From the NCBI GenBank assembly GCA_031266255.1, contig JAISBK010000080.1, forward strand, positions 1 through 6,421: a stretch of DNA of 6,421 bases, in the 5' to 3' direction. This DNA comes from Treponema sp. Its GTDB lineage: Bacteria; Spirochaetota; Spirochaetia; Treponematales; Breznakiellaceae. The notes beneath the pieces are model-generated. The model ran no database searches. It had not been told where the DNA came from and was given only the letters and a program-made list of their open reading frames with translations. A program made the position numbers and the translations under genes. This document shows positions 1 to 6,385 of the stretch, piece by piece (positions within the stretch are counted from its first letter, which is position 1; each line of letters starts with the position of its first letter).

Positions 1-721
1 GGCAAAGCTCACGATTTTTGACTCTACAGGTTCTCTGCATCTGGGCCGGGAGGACATTAAACAGGACAAGCGGAATTACCGGAAGTGGGAACTCTGTGAA
101 AAGACCAATCCGGGGAGGGCCCCGTCCATCGCAGCAGCCGTTAAAGGCGCGGATGTGCTGATTGCCCTTTCTACCCCTGGCCCAAACACGGTGAAGCGGG
201 AATGGATCAGTTCTATGGCTGCCAAGTCCGTGGTATTTGCCTGCGCTAATCCAGTGCCGGAAATCTGGCCTTATGCAGCCAAAGAAGCAGGGGCCTATAT
301 CGTGGCCACCGGCAGGGGAGACTTCCCCAATCAGGTGAACAATTCGGTCTGTTTCCCCGGCATATTAAAGGGTGCACTGTTAGTACGGGCCCGGAAGATC
401 ACCGACGGCATGGCCATCCGTTGCGCCCATGCGATTGCCGCATTTTCCGAGAAGCGGGGCATAAGCCCGGATAACATCATCGCTACTATGGAAGAGACCG
501 ATGTCTTTGCCCAGGAAGCCGCGGATGTGGCGATCCAGGCAATCAAGGAAGGGGTCGCCCGGGTGGAGCTTTCCTGGGATACCGTATACCAACGGGCTAA
601 AGCGGACATAGCCGCGGCACGGGCCTTAGTGGAGGACATGAAGAAGCTGGGATACATCCAGGAGCCTCCGGTGGCACTGTTAGAAACAGCCTTAGCCAAG
701 GCCATCAAAGCGGTGCGCTAA
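1..721 (+). CDS. NAD(P)-dependent malic enzyme, C-terminal part (5' end outside window)
   Basis: The enzyme oxidatively decarboxylates malate to pyruvate and CO2 in the cytoplasm with NAD or NADP. The reading frame is open from base 2, with the first full codon at 2-4, so 239 residues are visible. They correspond to the NAD-binding Rossmann domain. Family signatures seen are GADVLIALSTPGP near residue 50, FACANPVPEI near 78, the TGRGDFPNQVNN block near 103, and FPGILKGAL shortly after. The N-terminal half, with the catalytic tyrosine and lysine and the metal ligands, is missing only because the window starts inside the gene. Typical bacterial members are about 400-480 residues. A GTG at 155 could be mistaken for a start, but the conserved sequence continues upstream of it. 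NAD versus NADP preference cannot be judged here. The stop (719-721) lies inside the end of the convergent MATE gene, a 17-base overlap. Confidence 0.95.
   Translation, partial: AKLTIFDSTGSLHLGREDIKQDKRNYRKWELCEKTNPGRAPSIAAAVKGADVLIALSTPGPNTVKREWISSMAAKSVVFACANPVPEIWPYAAKEAGAYIVATGRGDFPNQVNNSVCFPGILKGALLVRARKITDGMAIRCAHAIAAFSEKRGISPDNIIATMEETDVFAQEAADVAIQAIKEGVARVELSWDTVYQRAKADIAAARALVEDMKKLGYIQEPPVALLETALAKAIKAVR
681..704 (-). terminator. Weak candidate terminator for the leftward operon, inside the malic enzyme gene
   Basis: Read leftward just past the MATE stop codon, the transcript has GCCTT, loop ggct, AAGGC (702-689), extendable by a G-U pair, and then TGTTTCT. The stem is short and the T-run is interrupted, so this is a weak intrinsic terminator at best. 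It is listed because the two convergent genes overlap and no other stem-loop with a T-run was seen near the junction. Confidence 0.2.
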
Positions 722-2096
722 GGGCTGGACGGGATCTGCTCATTTGGTTTAGTTTCTTGAGTTCCTGCTTCATCATAAGCGCGGAAAGAATAGATGCCCC
801 CATATCCGCGATAGGCATGGCGAGGAAAATTCCGTATAGCCCGAAGAGCCGCGGCAGGATCAGTACCAGGGGAATAAACAGGAGTATCTGCCGGGACAGG
901 CTTAACACGGTTCCCGGTATAGGTTTCCCCACGGCTTGAAAGAAATTCGCGGTGATGATCTGAAAGCCAATCACCGGCAAGAACAGAGTGCAGGTGCGTA
1001 AGGAGCGAATACCCATCTGCATCAGTTCTCCCTCTTCACTCCTAAAAATCCCAATGAAAAATCCAGGAAACCCTTGGATCAGGACAAACCCCACCCCCAC
1101 AAAGATCGTCGCATAAAGCACTGCCAACTTGTAGGCAGTGAAAACCCGGTTGTATTTTTTTGCTCCATAGTTGTACCCAATGAGGGGCTGTACCCCCTGA
1201 TTCAGTCCTTGGATAGGCATAATAATGATCACCAGGATACTGTACACGATACCCATGGAAGTAACCGCCATATCCCCTCCATAAAAGTCCAAGGTTCGGT
1301 TCAGCACCACATTGACCAATCCTATGGCCGCTTGCATGGCAAAGGGAGCAAATCCAATGGCTATAATCCGAAGACTCAAGTTCAATTCAAGCTTCATACT
1401 CTGCATACGAAAGCGCAGCTTGGTCCATCGGGAATTAAAATAGCAGATAACCCAAAGAAAGGAAATAAACTGGGATAGAACCGTAGCCCAGGCCGCACCG
1501 GCAATGCCCCTGTCAAAAACGAAAATAAAAATAGGATCCAGGATGATGTTTATCACCGCCCCCAGGATCTGGGTAAACATGGAAGTCCGGGGATGCCCGT
1601 CGGAACGGATAAAATGGTTAATCCCCGGCCCCACCGCGCTGAAAATACCACCGTAGAGGATGATTTTGAGGTAGGTCTTGGCATAGGGAAACACCGCTTC
1701 GCTTACCTTGAGTATATCCAGGAGCAGTGTATCAAGGAAAACCAGACTCAAGAGGATCACCACCCCAGGTACCAGAAACAGCAGGACCAAGGCATGGCCC
1801 ATGATTTTTTCTACCTCATCCCTGCGGCCTTCTCCTAAATGAATGGAAAAGAGGGCATTGGCGCCAACGCCGATTAACATAGAGGCTGCCATCATCACCA
1901 TCATGACCGGCATCACGATGGTGATCCCCGCGATTCCCAGGGGATCCACCCCTTGACCGACATAAATACGGTCTACAATGCTATAAACCGCATTCACCAC
2001 CATACCGATAATGGCAGGTACAGAAAAATCAAACAACAAGGTACTGATTTTTTCAGTGCCGATTCTATCGGTGGGAGCATTGGGCTTATGAGTCAT
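705..2096 (-). CDS. MATE family efflux transporter, MepA-like
   Basis: This is a 463-residue inner-membrane exporter of the multidrug and toxic compound extrusion family, expected to expel cationic or amphipathic compounds in exchange for Na+ or H+. Family features include VNAVYSIVDRIYVGQG (about 34-49) and the following GIAGITIVMP. The first half ends with NHFIRSDGHP (160-169) and GAVINIILDPIF (179-190). The second half carries PIQGLNQGVQPLIGYNYGAK (294-313). Length and about twelve hydrophobic segments fit the family, and the motifs resemble the MepA branch. It lies 32 bases after the permease gene and is probably the last cistron. Translation start: ATG at 2096 is the only in-frame start candidate nearby. 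Its AAGGA (2111-2115) is 14 bases away, with a run of six C just before the ATG, so initiation may be weak or coupled to the upstream gene. Its last residues are encoded antisense to the malic enzyme end. The true substrate is unknown. Confidence 0.93.
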   Translation of the reverse strand: MTHKPNAPTDRIGTEKISTLLFDFSVPAIIGMVVNAVYSIVDRIYVGQGVDPLGIAGITIVMPVMMVMMAASMLIGVGANALFSIHLGEGRRDEVEKIMGHALVLLFLVPGVVILLSLVFLDTLLLDILKVSEAVFPYAKTYLKIILYGGIFSAVGPGINHFIRSDGHPRTSMFTQILGAVINIILDPIFIFVFDRGIAGAAWATVLSQFISFLWVICYFNSRWTKLRFRMQSMKLELNLSLRIIAIGFAPFAMQAAIGLVNVVLNRTLDFYGGDMAVTSMGIVYSILVIIIMPIQGLNQGVQPLIGYNYGAKKYNRVFTAYKLAVLYATIFVGVGFVLIQGFPGFFIGIFRSEEGELMQMGIRSLRTCTLFLPVIGFQIITANFFQAVGKPIPGTVLSLSRQILLFIPLVLILPRLFGLYGIFLAMPIADMGASILSALMMKQELKKLNQMSRSRPALSAPL

Positions 2097-2128
2097 GGGG
2101 GGCAGTATAGTCCTTCCCTAGGGGCGGG

Positions 2129-4021
2129 TCAAGGCGCGAAAACACTCGGCAAAAAGGTCGAGAACCAGGGCACGTATGTTACCAGGAGCACCACCAGGAA
2201 TTGGATAACCAAGAACGGAAACACATAGCGACAAATAGCCACAAAGGGTTTATTAAACCGGTAAGCGGCCAAGAAGAGGTTCATCCCTACAGGCGGAGTG
2301 AGGAACCCCACTTCCAGATTGGTAATGAAAATAATCCCCAGGTGAATCGGATCGATCCCATAAGCCGCACCCAGGGGAACGATCAGGGGTAACACGATCA
2401 GGATGGCCGAGAAAATATCCATTAAGCAGCCTACTACCAAAAGGCTGAGGTTAAGGAGTAAGAGAAAGAGGTACTTAGATTTGACCGCGCCCTGCATCCA
2501 GTGAACCAGGACTTCAGGGGCTTGGGTATCAACGATGTAATAGGATAATGCCTGGGATAAAGCCAGAATAGACAGCACCCCGCCAATGATAGGAATGGCC
2601 TTGGAAAATACCCGACCCAGGTCTCGCAAAGGAATATCCCGGTGGATGAGGACTTCCACGATGAAGATATACAATACCGCTACCGCCCCGATTTCCACCA
2701 GGGACAAAAGACCGGAAAAATACCCACCGATAAGCAGTACCGGCAGCAAAATTTCAAAGGCCGCTCCGTGTAACGCAGACAGGGCCTTGGAGAGATTAAA
2801 AGGCTCCACCGGAATTTTTGTTTTCACCGACGAGATGATGCTGAAGATAATAACGCCTATAACCAAAATCAGGCCAGGAATGAACCCGCCTAAAAACACA
2901 TGAAACACATTGGTCATGGTTGCCGTTCCTACCAAGATGATGGGGATGCTGGGAGGAAAGAGGAGGCCGATGCTTCCTACAGACGTTAAAAGGCCAATGG
3001 AAAACCGTTCCGGGTACTGGACATGGCTGGTTAAAACCGTATAGAGGATACCCCCCAAGGCCAAAATCGTAACCCCCGAAGCCCCGGTGAAAGAGGCAAA
3101 AAAGGCACAGATAAGCACGGTAGCGATGATCATGCCCCCAGGCAGCCAGGAAAAAAAACTCCGAAAGGTGTGTACCAGCCGTTCCCCTGCCTTACTTTCC
3201 GATAAGAAAAAGCCTACCAGCGTAAAGAGCGGAATCGCAATGAAACTATCCTTAGTGAGGGTGGTATATACCTGATTGGCTACTACATCAATTTCACCCC
3301 CTGCAGCCTGGATCAATAAAAGGGCCAAACCTCCCATGATGACAAACAGGGGCGTCCCGGCCAAGGCAGCAAGCAAAAGCAGTACCACTCCCGGTACTTT
3401 CAGGTAAAAGGCCAGGGTGTACCAGTAATCAATGAGGATATACAGGGCGTCAGGAACATCAAACCCCCAAAGTATCTTGGCAATCATGGGCAGAGAAGCC
3501 AGGGTGCCCAAAACCAAAGCCACAACCGGTAGGATCTTTCCTTTTCCCTGGACCGGCGCGCTCAAGGCAAACCGAAAGGCCATCACCGCGTATCCAAAGG
3601 GAATTATCAAGCCAAAGATTTGATTCGGAATAAACCCTATCATACGCCACGGGGAAAGGCCGATTAAGACAAAGGAACCTCCACACCAGGCAACCATGAT
3701 CAGGATGAAGGCGGATAAGAGCTTATGGACTATGGTGAATCGCTGTTTGGTCTGGGGATTCCCGAAATTAGCTACCAAGGCAATGGAAAGGTGCTCTTCG
3801 GTTTTCGTAGCCAGCATCCCTGATACCAGGCCCACTACCAGCAAACAGTGTACCATAAGACCGGTAGAAGCAGGTATACCGGTTTTGAAGATGATCCGGG
3901 CTACTGCATCTGCCACCGGAAGTAAGGCCAGACAGACCAGGGAACCATACCCTAGCCCCCATTCAACCCGATGGAGCACACCCCAGGGAAAGGGGGTTTC
4001 GGTCTTTAGTTCCGTAGCCAT
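2129..4021 (-). CDS. TRAP/TPAT transporter fused permease (DctQ-DctM fusion)
   Basis: This 630-residue inner-membrane symporter imports the ligand delivered by the P protein, using an ion gradient (Na+ in characterised TRAP systems). The DctQ-like part covers roughly residues 15-155 with four hydrophobic segments and a TEEHLSIAL stretch at 74-82, where this family usually has a conserved polar motif. An extra hydrophobic segment (about 163-183) probably links it to the DctM part (about 205-625). DctM signatures are FTGASGVTILALGG (311-324), GLLFPPSIPIIL (352-363), GCLMDIFSAILIVLPLIVPL (531-550) and NLEVGFLTPPVGMNLF (568-583). The total length fits one intact Q-M fusion; separate genes would be about 170 and 430 residues. 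ATG 4021 is preceded by AAGGAAG (4028-4034) at 6-base spacing. It follows the P gene by 17 bases and precedes the MATE gene by 32. It corresponds to the Q-M component that accompanies TatT/TatP in treponemes. Confidence 0.94.
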   Translation of the reverse strand: MATELKTETPFPWGVLHRVEWGLGYGSLVCLALLPVADAVARIIFKTGIPASTGLMVHCLLVVGLVSGMLATKTEEHLSIALVANFGNPQTKQRFTIVHKLLSAFILIMVAWCGGSFVLIGLSPWRMIGFIPNQIFGLIIPFGYAVMAFRFALSAPVQGKGKILPVVALVLGTLASLPMIAKILWGFDVPDALYILIDYWYTLAFYLKVPGVVLLLLAALAGTPLFVIMGGLALLLIQAAGGEIDVVANQVYTTLTKDSFIAIPLFTLVGFFLSESKAGERLVHTFRSFFSWLPGGMIIATVLICAFFASFTGASGVTILALGGILYTVLTSHVQYPERFSIGLLTSVGSIGLLFPPSIPIILVGTATMTNVFHVFLGGFIPGLILVIGVIIFSIISSVKTKIPVEPFNLSKALSALHGAAFEILLPVLLIGGYFSGLLSLVEIGAVAVLYIFIVEVLIHRDIPLRDLGRVFSKAIPIIGGVLSILALSQALSYYIVDTQAPEVLVHWMQGAVKSKYLFLLLLNLSLLVVGCLMDIFSAILIVLPLIVPLGAAYGIDPIHLGIIFITNLEVGFLTPPVGMNLFLAAYRFNKPFVAICRYVFPFLVIQFLVVLLVTYVPWFSTFLPSVFAP

Positions 4022-4027
4022 TATGAG

Positions 4028-4034
4028 CTTCCTT
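4028..4034 (-). promoter_or_regulatory. Ribosome binding site of the fused permease
   Basis: AAGGAAG on the minus strand lies 6 bases before ATG 4021, within the 17-base gap that follows the P-component stop codon. It fixes the permease start and suggests translation closely following that of the P component. Confidence 0.7.
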
Positions 4035-4038
4035 AACC

Positions 4039-5097
4039 TTAACGTCCGTTCCGGTACTGCTGTAATATACCGTTTATCTTCTGGTACAGCTCCCGGTTAA
4101 AGGTAGTACCCAAGAGGGTAGGCATAGCCCGTTCAACGTCAGTATACCACATTTGTTCCTGTTCCGGGCTTATCTGGTTTATCTTGAGCCCATAACTGGT
4201 CATGGTCTTTACCACATCCGATTCAAGGCGGGTGATGGAATCGCTAATGTCTTCGGCAATACGACGGGAAACCTCGATAAGCGCGGGTTTATAGGCGTCG
4301 GGAACCCGGCTCCAGGCTCGCTGGTTTAAAATGATCCCCCCCATGAAAGGAGCGATGTTGATAGAGGCCATGTATTTGGTTATGCCGAAAAACTGCATAC
4401 CCCCCACCAAGACCGGGCTTTGACCCACCGCATCAATCATACCGCTGTTGAGGGATACCAGAGTATCGTTTATCATAACCGGCACCATTTGATACCCCAT
4501 GATCTTAAAGACCTGATTCATTTCATCGGCATCAGGATTGGCTGCCAATTTTTGCCGTTTTAAGTCCTGAGGAACAAAGACCTCCCTGCGGGAAAAGATT
4601 TTGACCCACCCAGACTTAGCCCACGCCAAGGTGAAAAAACCTTTCTCATTGATCTTTGCTTCAAGTTCAGGTTTTATATCCATGAGTACCCTGGCCAATT
4701 CAGCATCGTTCCTGATGAAAAACGGAATGCTCAAGGTCATGATTTCCGGAGTGATGAGATTCAGTCCTGCGGAGGTGAACACCGCACCCTGAATCTGATT
4801 CAGTCTGAGTTTCCGCAGTACATCTTCTTCGCCCCCGGCAACTCCATTATGGTAGACCCGTAGTTCTACTTCGCCGTGGGTTACCGCAGCCCATTCCTGG
4901 GACATCCGGTTCAATGCCGCTCCCCAGGGAGTACTTTCAGGTACTAATGAGGCAAGTTTGATGGTAACCTTTCTTTGGGCAAAAAGCATCCCCGGATTCC
5001 CCATACCCAGCAAGAACAGAAGTGCTATACCGCCTATCAGACAGGAGCTTCCCCTAGAGCCGGTGCGCTTTTGCCACTTTTTCATGTTTTTTTGCAT
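4039..5097 (-). CDS. tatP: TRAP/TPAT periplasmic solute-binding protein (P component, DctP-like)
   Basis: This 352-residue secreted binding protein captures the ligand and passes it to the Q-M permease. It has a basic N-terminus, a hydrophobic core at about 20-33 and a plausible signal peptidase I site after LFA (38-40), leaving a mature protein starting near Q41. Cys19 precedes the hydrophobic core, so it is not a lipobox. DctP-fold features are VTIKLASLVPESTPWG (44-59), the GVAGGEEDVLRKLRLNQIQG region (85-104), LSIPFFIRN (122-130) and VPQDLKRQKLA (175-185). Where ordinary DctP proteins read DLKGxKIR, this one has an alanine (A185) instead of the ligand-holding arginine. That agrees with TPAT P proteins, proposed to bind hydrophobic ligands. 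ATG 5097 is chosen because a purine-rich AAAGGGAA lies about 7-9 bases upstream; the alternative Met5 has no such site. The symbol follows T. pallidum TatP and is unrelated to twin-arginine translocation. Confidence 0.92.
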   Translation of the reverse strand: MQKNMKKWQKRTGSRGSSCLIGGIALLFLLGMGNPGMLFAQRKVTIKLASLVPESTPWGAALNRMSQEWAAVTHGEVELRVYHNGVAGGEEDVLRKLRLNQIQGAVFTSAGLNLITPEIMTLSIPFFIRNDAELARVLMDIKPELEAKINEKGFFTLAWAKSGWVKIFSRREVFVPQDLKRQKLAANPDADEMNQVFKIMGYQMVPVMINDTLVSLNSGMIDAVGQSPVLVGGMQFFGITKYMASINIAPFMGGIILNQRAWSRVPDAYKPALIEVSRRIAEDISDSITRLESDVVKTMTSYGLKINQISPEQEQMWYTDVERAMPTLLGTTFNRELYQKINGILQQYRNGR

Positions 5098-5182
5098 TGT
5101 TTTTTCCCTTTCTCATACTACTTCATCGTTTGGTTGTAATAATTGTCTACATGATCGGTAATATACCCTATAGTAAAGATAC
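5098..5182 (-). other. 85-base spacer between T and P component genes
   Basis: This is the longest gap inside the operon. It is A+T-rich, and I see neither a hairpin followed by a T-run nor a convincing -35/-10 pair. At the P-gene end it carries the purine-rich ribosome binding site (AAAGGGAA) ahead of ATG 5097. The sequence does not show whether it hosts RNA processing or an internal promoter. Confidence 0.4.
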
Positions 5183-6142
5183 TTACTCGACATCCCAATC
5201 CATATCGGTTTCTGCATCAAGAAAAAAATGCCCCGCTTCCTCAAGCAGATACCGAGCTTTCCGCTGGGCGAGGACAGTAACCAAGCGGTTTTCCGGCTGG
5301 GCATCAGGATCCATAGTCAACGCAATCTCCAGATACCGCTTAAAAGTATCATAATCCTGAGCAGGAATACAAACCGACTCTGCATAAGCTACATAGGGCC
5401 CCGGGGACTTGCCACCGGATTTCTCAATGGCCTGGTTGAAATAGGTATCTACCAAGGATTTATTCCCCCCCATCCCATCGGGCATGGACGCATGGAACAA
5501 CAGGTAGAATTCGTCCAATGCGCCTTGATTGAAATCCGGGTCTAAGGTATAGGCCCGGTCAATATAGGCGAGCAATTCCGGTACTTTACGGCCCAGTTCT
5601 AGATCAAAGGGATTCAGGGAATAGGCCGAGAGAAACCCCGCGGCGGTCCAATAGAGGGAGGGAACATCCTCCTGCTTCATTTTGGCCAAATAGGATGCTA
5701 CGTCCTCAAGCTCTTGAGCGGTACTGAATCCCGGATATTTGGTATCCAAACCGGAATAGAGGATCTTCCCTCCCCGGAGGTAAAACTGTTTTGCCCGGCC
5801 ATACTGGTGGTCTCGTTCGGCATACTGGTCTTGAGGGAGAATTCGAGCCGGACCCTGGATAAAGGCATTGGCATACATGATAAAAAGGGAACCGGTTGTG
5901 AGGACGAGTCCTTGATGATGGGGATTAGCAGCCAAAAGGGATTCATACATCTTGATGGCAAAGGGAATAGCGCTTCCCACCAGTTCAGGATCCTCGTCTC
6001 CGGTAAAAACCGTACTACTGCCCTCAGCGGTCAAGGCATTAGAAACCGCATTTATAGCCATGCGGTTGATTGAACACGAGCCAAACCCCAATAGGACACC
6101 CACCGCAAGGGGAAAAACAAAAGGGAAATACATGATACGCAT
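5183..6142 (-). CDS. tatT: TPAT T component: TPR-like lipoprotein (TatT family)
   Basis: This 319-residue exported protein resembles T. pallidum TatT (TP0956), a trimer of degenerate TPR repeats with a pore through each protomer that docks the P protein. The N-terminus has one basic residue, a hydrophobic core (about 5-20) and a relaxed spirochaetal lipobox FGSC, predicting lipidation at Cys23. TPR-like helix pairs end in the typical A/L...P pattern: YESLLAANPHH (66-76), AYIDRAYTLDPDF (192-204) and RYLEIALTMDPD (269-280). A MPDGMGGNKSL segment (220-230) and a GPYVAYAES segment (248-256) look like family-conserved spots. ATG 6142 is supported by AAGGAGGT with 6-base spacing; the alternative Met4 would be too far from it. 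It is the first gene of the leftward block, directly before the P component, the gene order expected for a TPAT system. Family assignment rests on context plus recognition of the repeats, not on a search. Confidence 0.88.
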   Translation of the reverse strand: MRIMYFPFVFPLAVGVLLGFGSCSINRMAINAVSNALTAEGSSTVFTGDEDPELVGSAIPFAIKMYESLLAANPHHQGLVLTTGSLFIMYANAFIQGPARILPQDQYAERDHQYGRAKQFYLRGGKILYSGLDTKYPGFSTAQELEDVASYLAKMKQEDVPSLYWTAAGFLSAYSLNPFDLELGRKVPELLAYIDRAYTLDPDFNQGALDEFYLLFHASMPDGMGGNKSLVDTYFNQAIEKSGGKSPGPYVAYAESVCIPAQDYDTFKRYLEIALTMDPDAQPENRLVTVLAQRKARYLLEEAGHFFLDAETDMDWDVE

Positions 6143-6148
6143 CCCCTT

Positions 6149-6156
6149 ACCTCCTT
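6149..6156 (-). promoter_or_regulatory. tatT: Strong ribosome binding site of the T component
   Basis: AAGGAGGT on the minus strand is a near-perfect anti-16S match, 6 bases before ATG 6142. It is the best ribosome binding site in the window and decides the start codon. Confidence 0.85.
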
Positions 6157-6163
6157 AAATAAT

Positions 6164-6178
6164 ATAACCACATAACCA
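6164..6178. repeat. Tandem ATAACCA direct repeat downstream of the promoter
   Basis: ATAACCA occurs at 6164-6170 and 6172-6178, one every 8 bases. A third copy extended to ATAACCATT (6258-6266) matches 6172-6180. The pair lies between the predicted -10 and the tatT ribosome binding site, where a repressor or RNA-level regulator could bind. It may be chance in A+T-rich sequence. Confidence 0.35.
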
Positions 6179-6184
6179 TTATAA

Positions 6185-6213
6185 TGTATATGGTATCAGA
6201 TTTTCTCAGTCAA
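6185..6213 (-). promoter_or_regulatory. Candidate sigma-70-type promoter of the tatT-tatP-permease-MATE operon
   Basis: On the minus strand, TTGACT (6213-6208) is followed after exactly 17 bases by TATACA (6190-6185). This would start transcription near 6177-6180, about 35 bases before the tatT start. A perfect TATAAT also sits just downstream (6183-6178) but has only AGAAAA at the -35 distance, so either box could act as the -10. This is the best leftward promoter seen upstream of the block. Confidence 0.5.
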
Positions 6214-6218
6214 ATGCA

Positions 6219-6231
6219 AGAGCATGGCTCT
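6219..6231. repeat. Small palindrome just upstream of the predicted -35 box
   Basis: AGAGC-atg-GCTCT is a perfect 5-base inverted repeat, 5 bases upstream of the leftward TTGACT box. The location suits an activator or regulator site. The half-sites are short, so chance occurrence is quite possible. Confidence 0.25.
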
Positions 6232-6304
6232 GGAAGTCATAGCCTCTATTCGGGCATATAACCATTCCGCTTGGTATTTTTATTATATTTTTTGTTTTTT
6301 ATCA

Positions 6305-6333
6305 TTGACAGTTCTCATGTAATTCCGTAAAGT
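6305..6333 (+). promoter_or_regulatory. Candidate divergent rightward promoter
   Basis: A perfect TTGACA (6305-6310) is followed after 17 bases by TAAAGT (6328-6333), a 4/6 match to a -10 box. The 40 bases before it are very A/T-rich (T-tracts at 6277-6300), like an UP element. It would read out of the window to the right, starting just before the hairpin cluster. No gene for it is visible in the window. Confidence 0.3.
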
Positions 6334-6374
6334 AATAGCCTAGATTCAGCTTCTGAGGCTAAAGCCTGTATTAC
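6332..6374. repeat. Nested inverted repeat with competing pairings
   Basis: An outer pair GTAATA/TATTAC (6332-6337 and 6369-6374) encloses TAGCCT (6336-6341), TCAG-ctt-CTGA (6347-6357) and AGGCTA (6356-6361). A further AGCCT (6363-6367) can pair with AGGCT instead. Two mutually exclusive folds are therefore possible in RNA from either strand. No T-run follows on either side, so it is not a classical terminator. Confidence 0.4.
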
Positions 6375-6385
6375 AAGGTCCCAAG

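Noticed and set aside
155..721. GTG at 155 as the start of a short malic enzyme-like gene
   Set aside because: The frame is open back to base 2, and the upstream translation is still malic enzyme sequence, so the gene is simply cut by the window edge.
1074..1478. 134-codon plus-strand frame inside the MATE gene
   Set aside because: It is antisense to a clearly conserved membrane protein gene, its translation has no recognisable features, and it has no ribosome site; it is a coding shadow.
3696..4100. 134-codon plus-strand frame across the permease start
   Set aside because: It is antisense to the start of the permease and the end of the P gene, with low-complexity content and no family resemblance.
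5085..5097. Met5 as an alternative start of the P component
   Set aside because: There is no purine-rich ribosome site at proper spacing before it, whereas ATG 5097 has one; the signal peptide would work with either.
4921..5097. Lipoprotein call for the P component based on Cys19
   Set aside because: The cysteine precedes the hydrophobic core instead of following it, and an LFA-Q signal peptidase I site lies at the expected place.
5714..6073. 119-codon plus-strand frame inside tatT
   Set aside because: It is antisense to the T-component gene, with no ribosome binding site and no recognisable domain.
6184..6261. 25-codon plus-strand frame in the upstream region
   Set aside because: There is no Shine-Dalgarno sequence upstream, it overlaps the predicted leftward promoter, and its translation is unremarkable.
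6258..6300. Rightward terminator formed by ACCA/TGGT and the following T-run
   Set aside because: The stem is only four pairs with a seven-base loop, and no plus-strand gene ends nearby. The T-run is better explained as A/T-rich promoter DNA.
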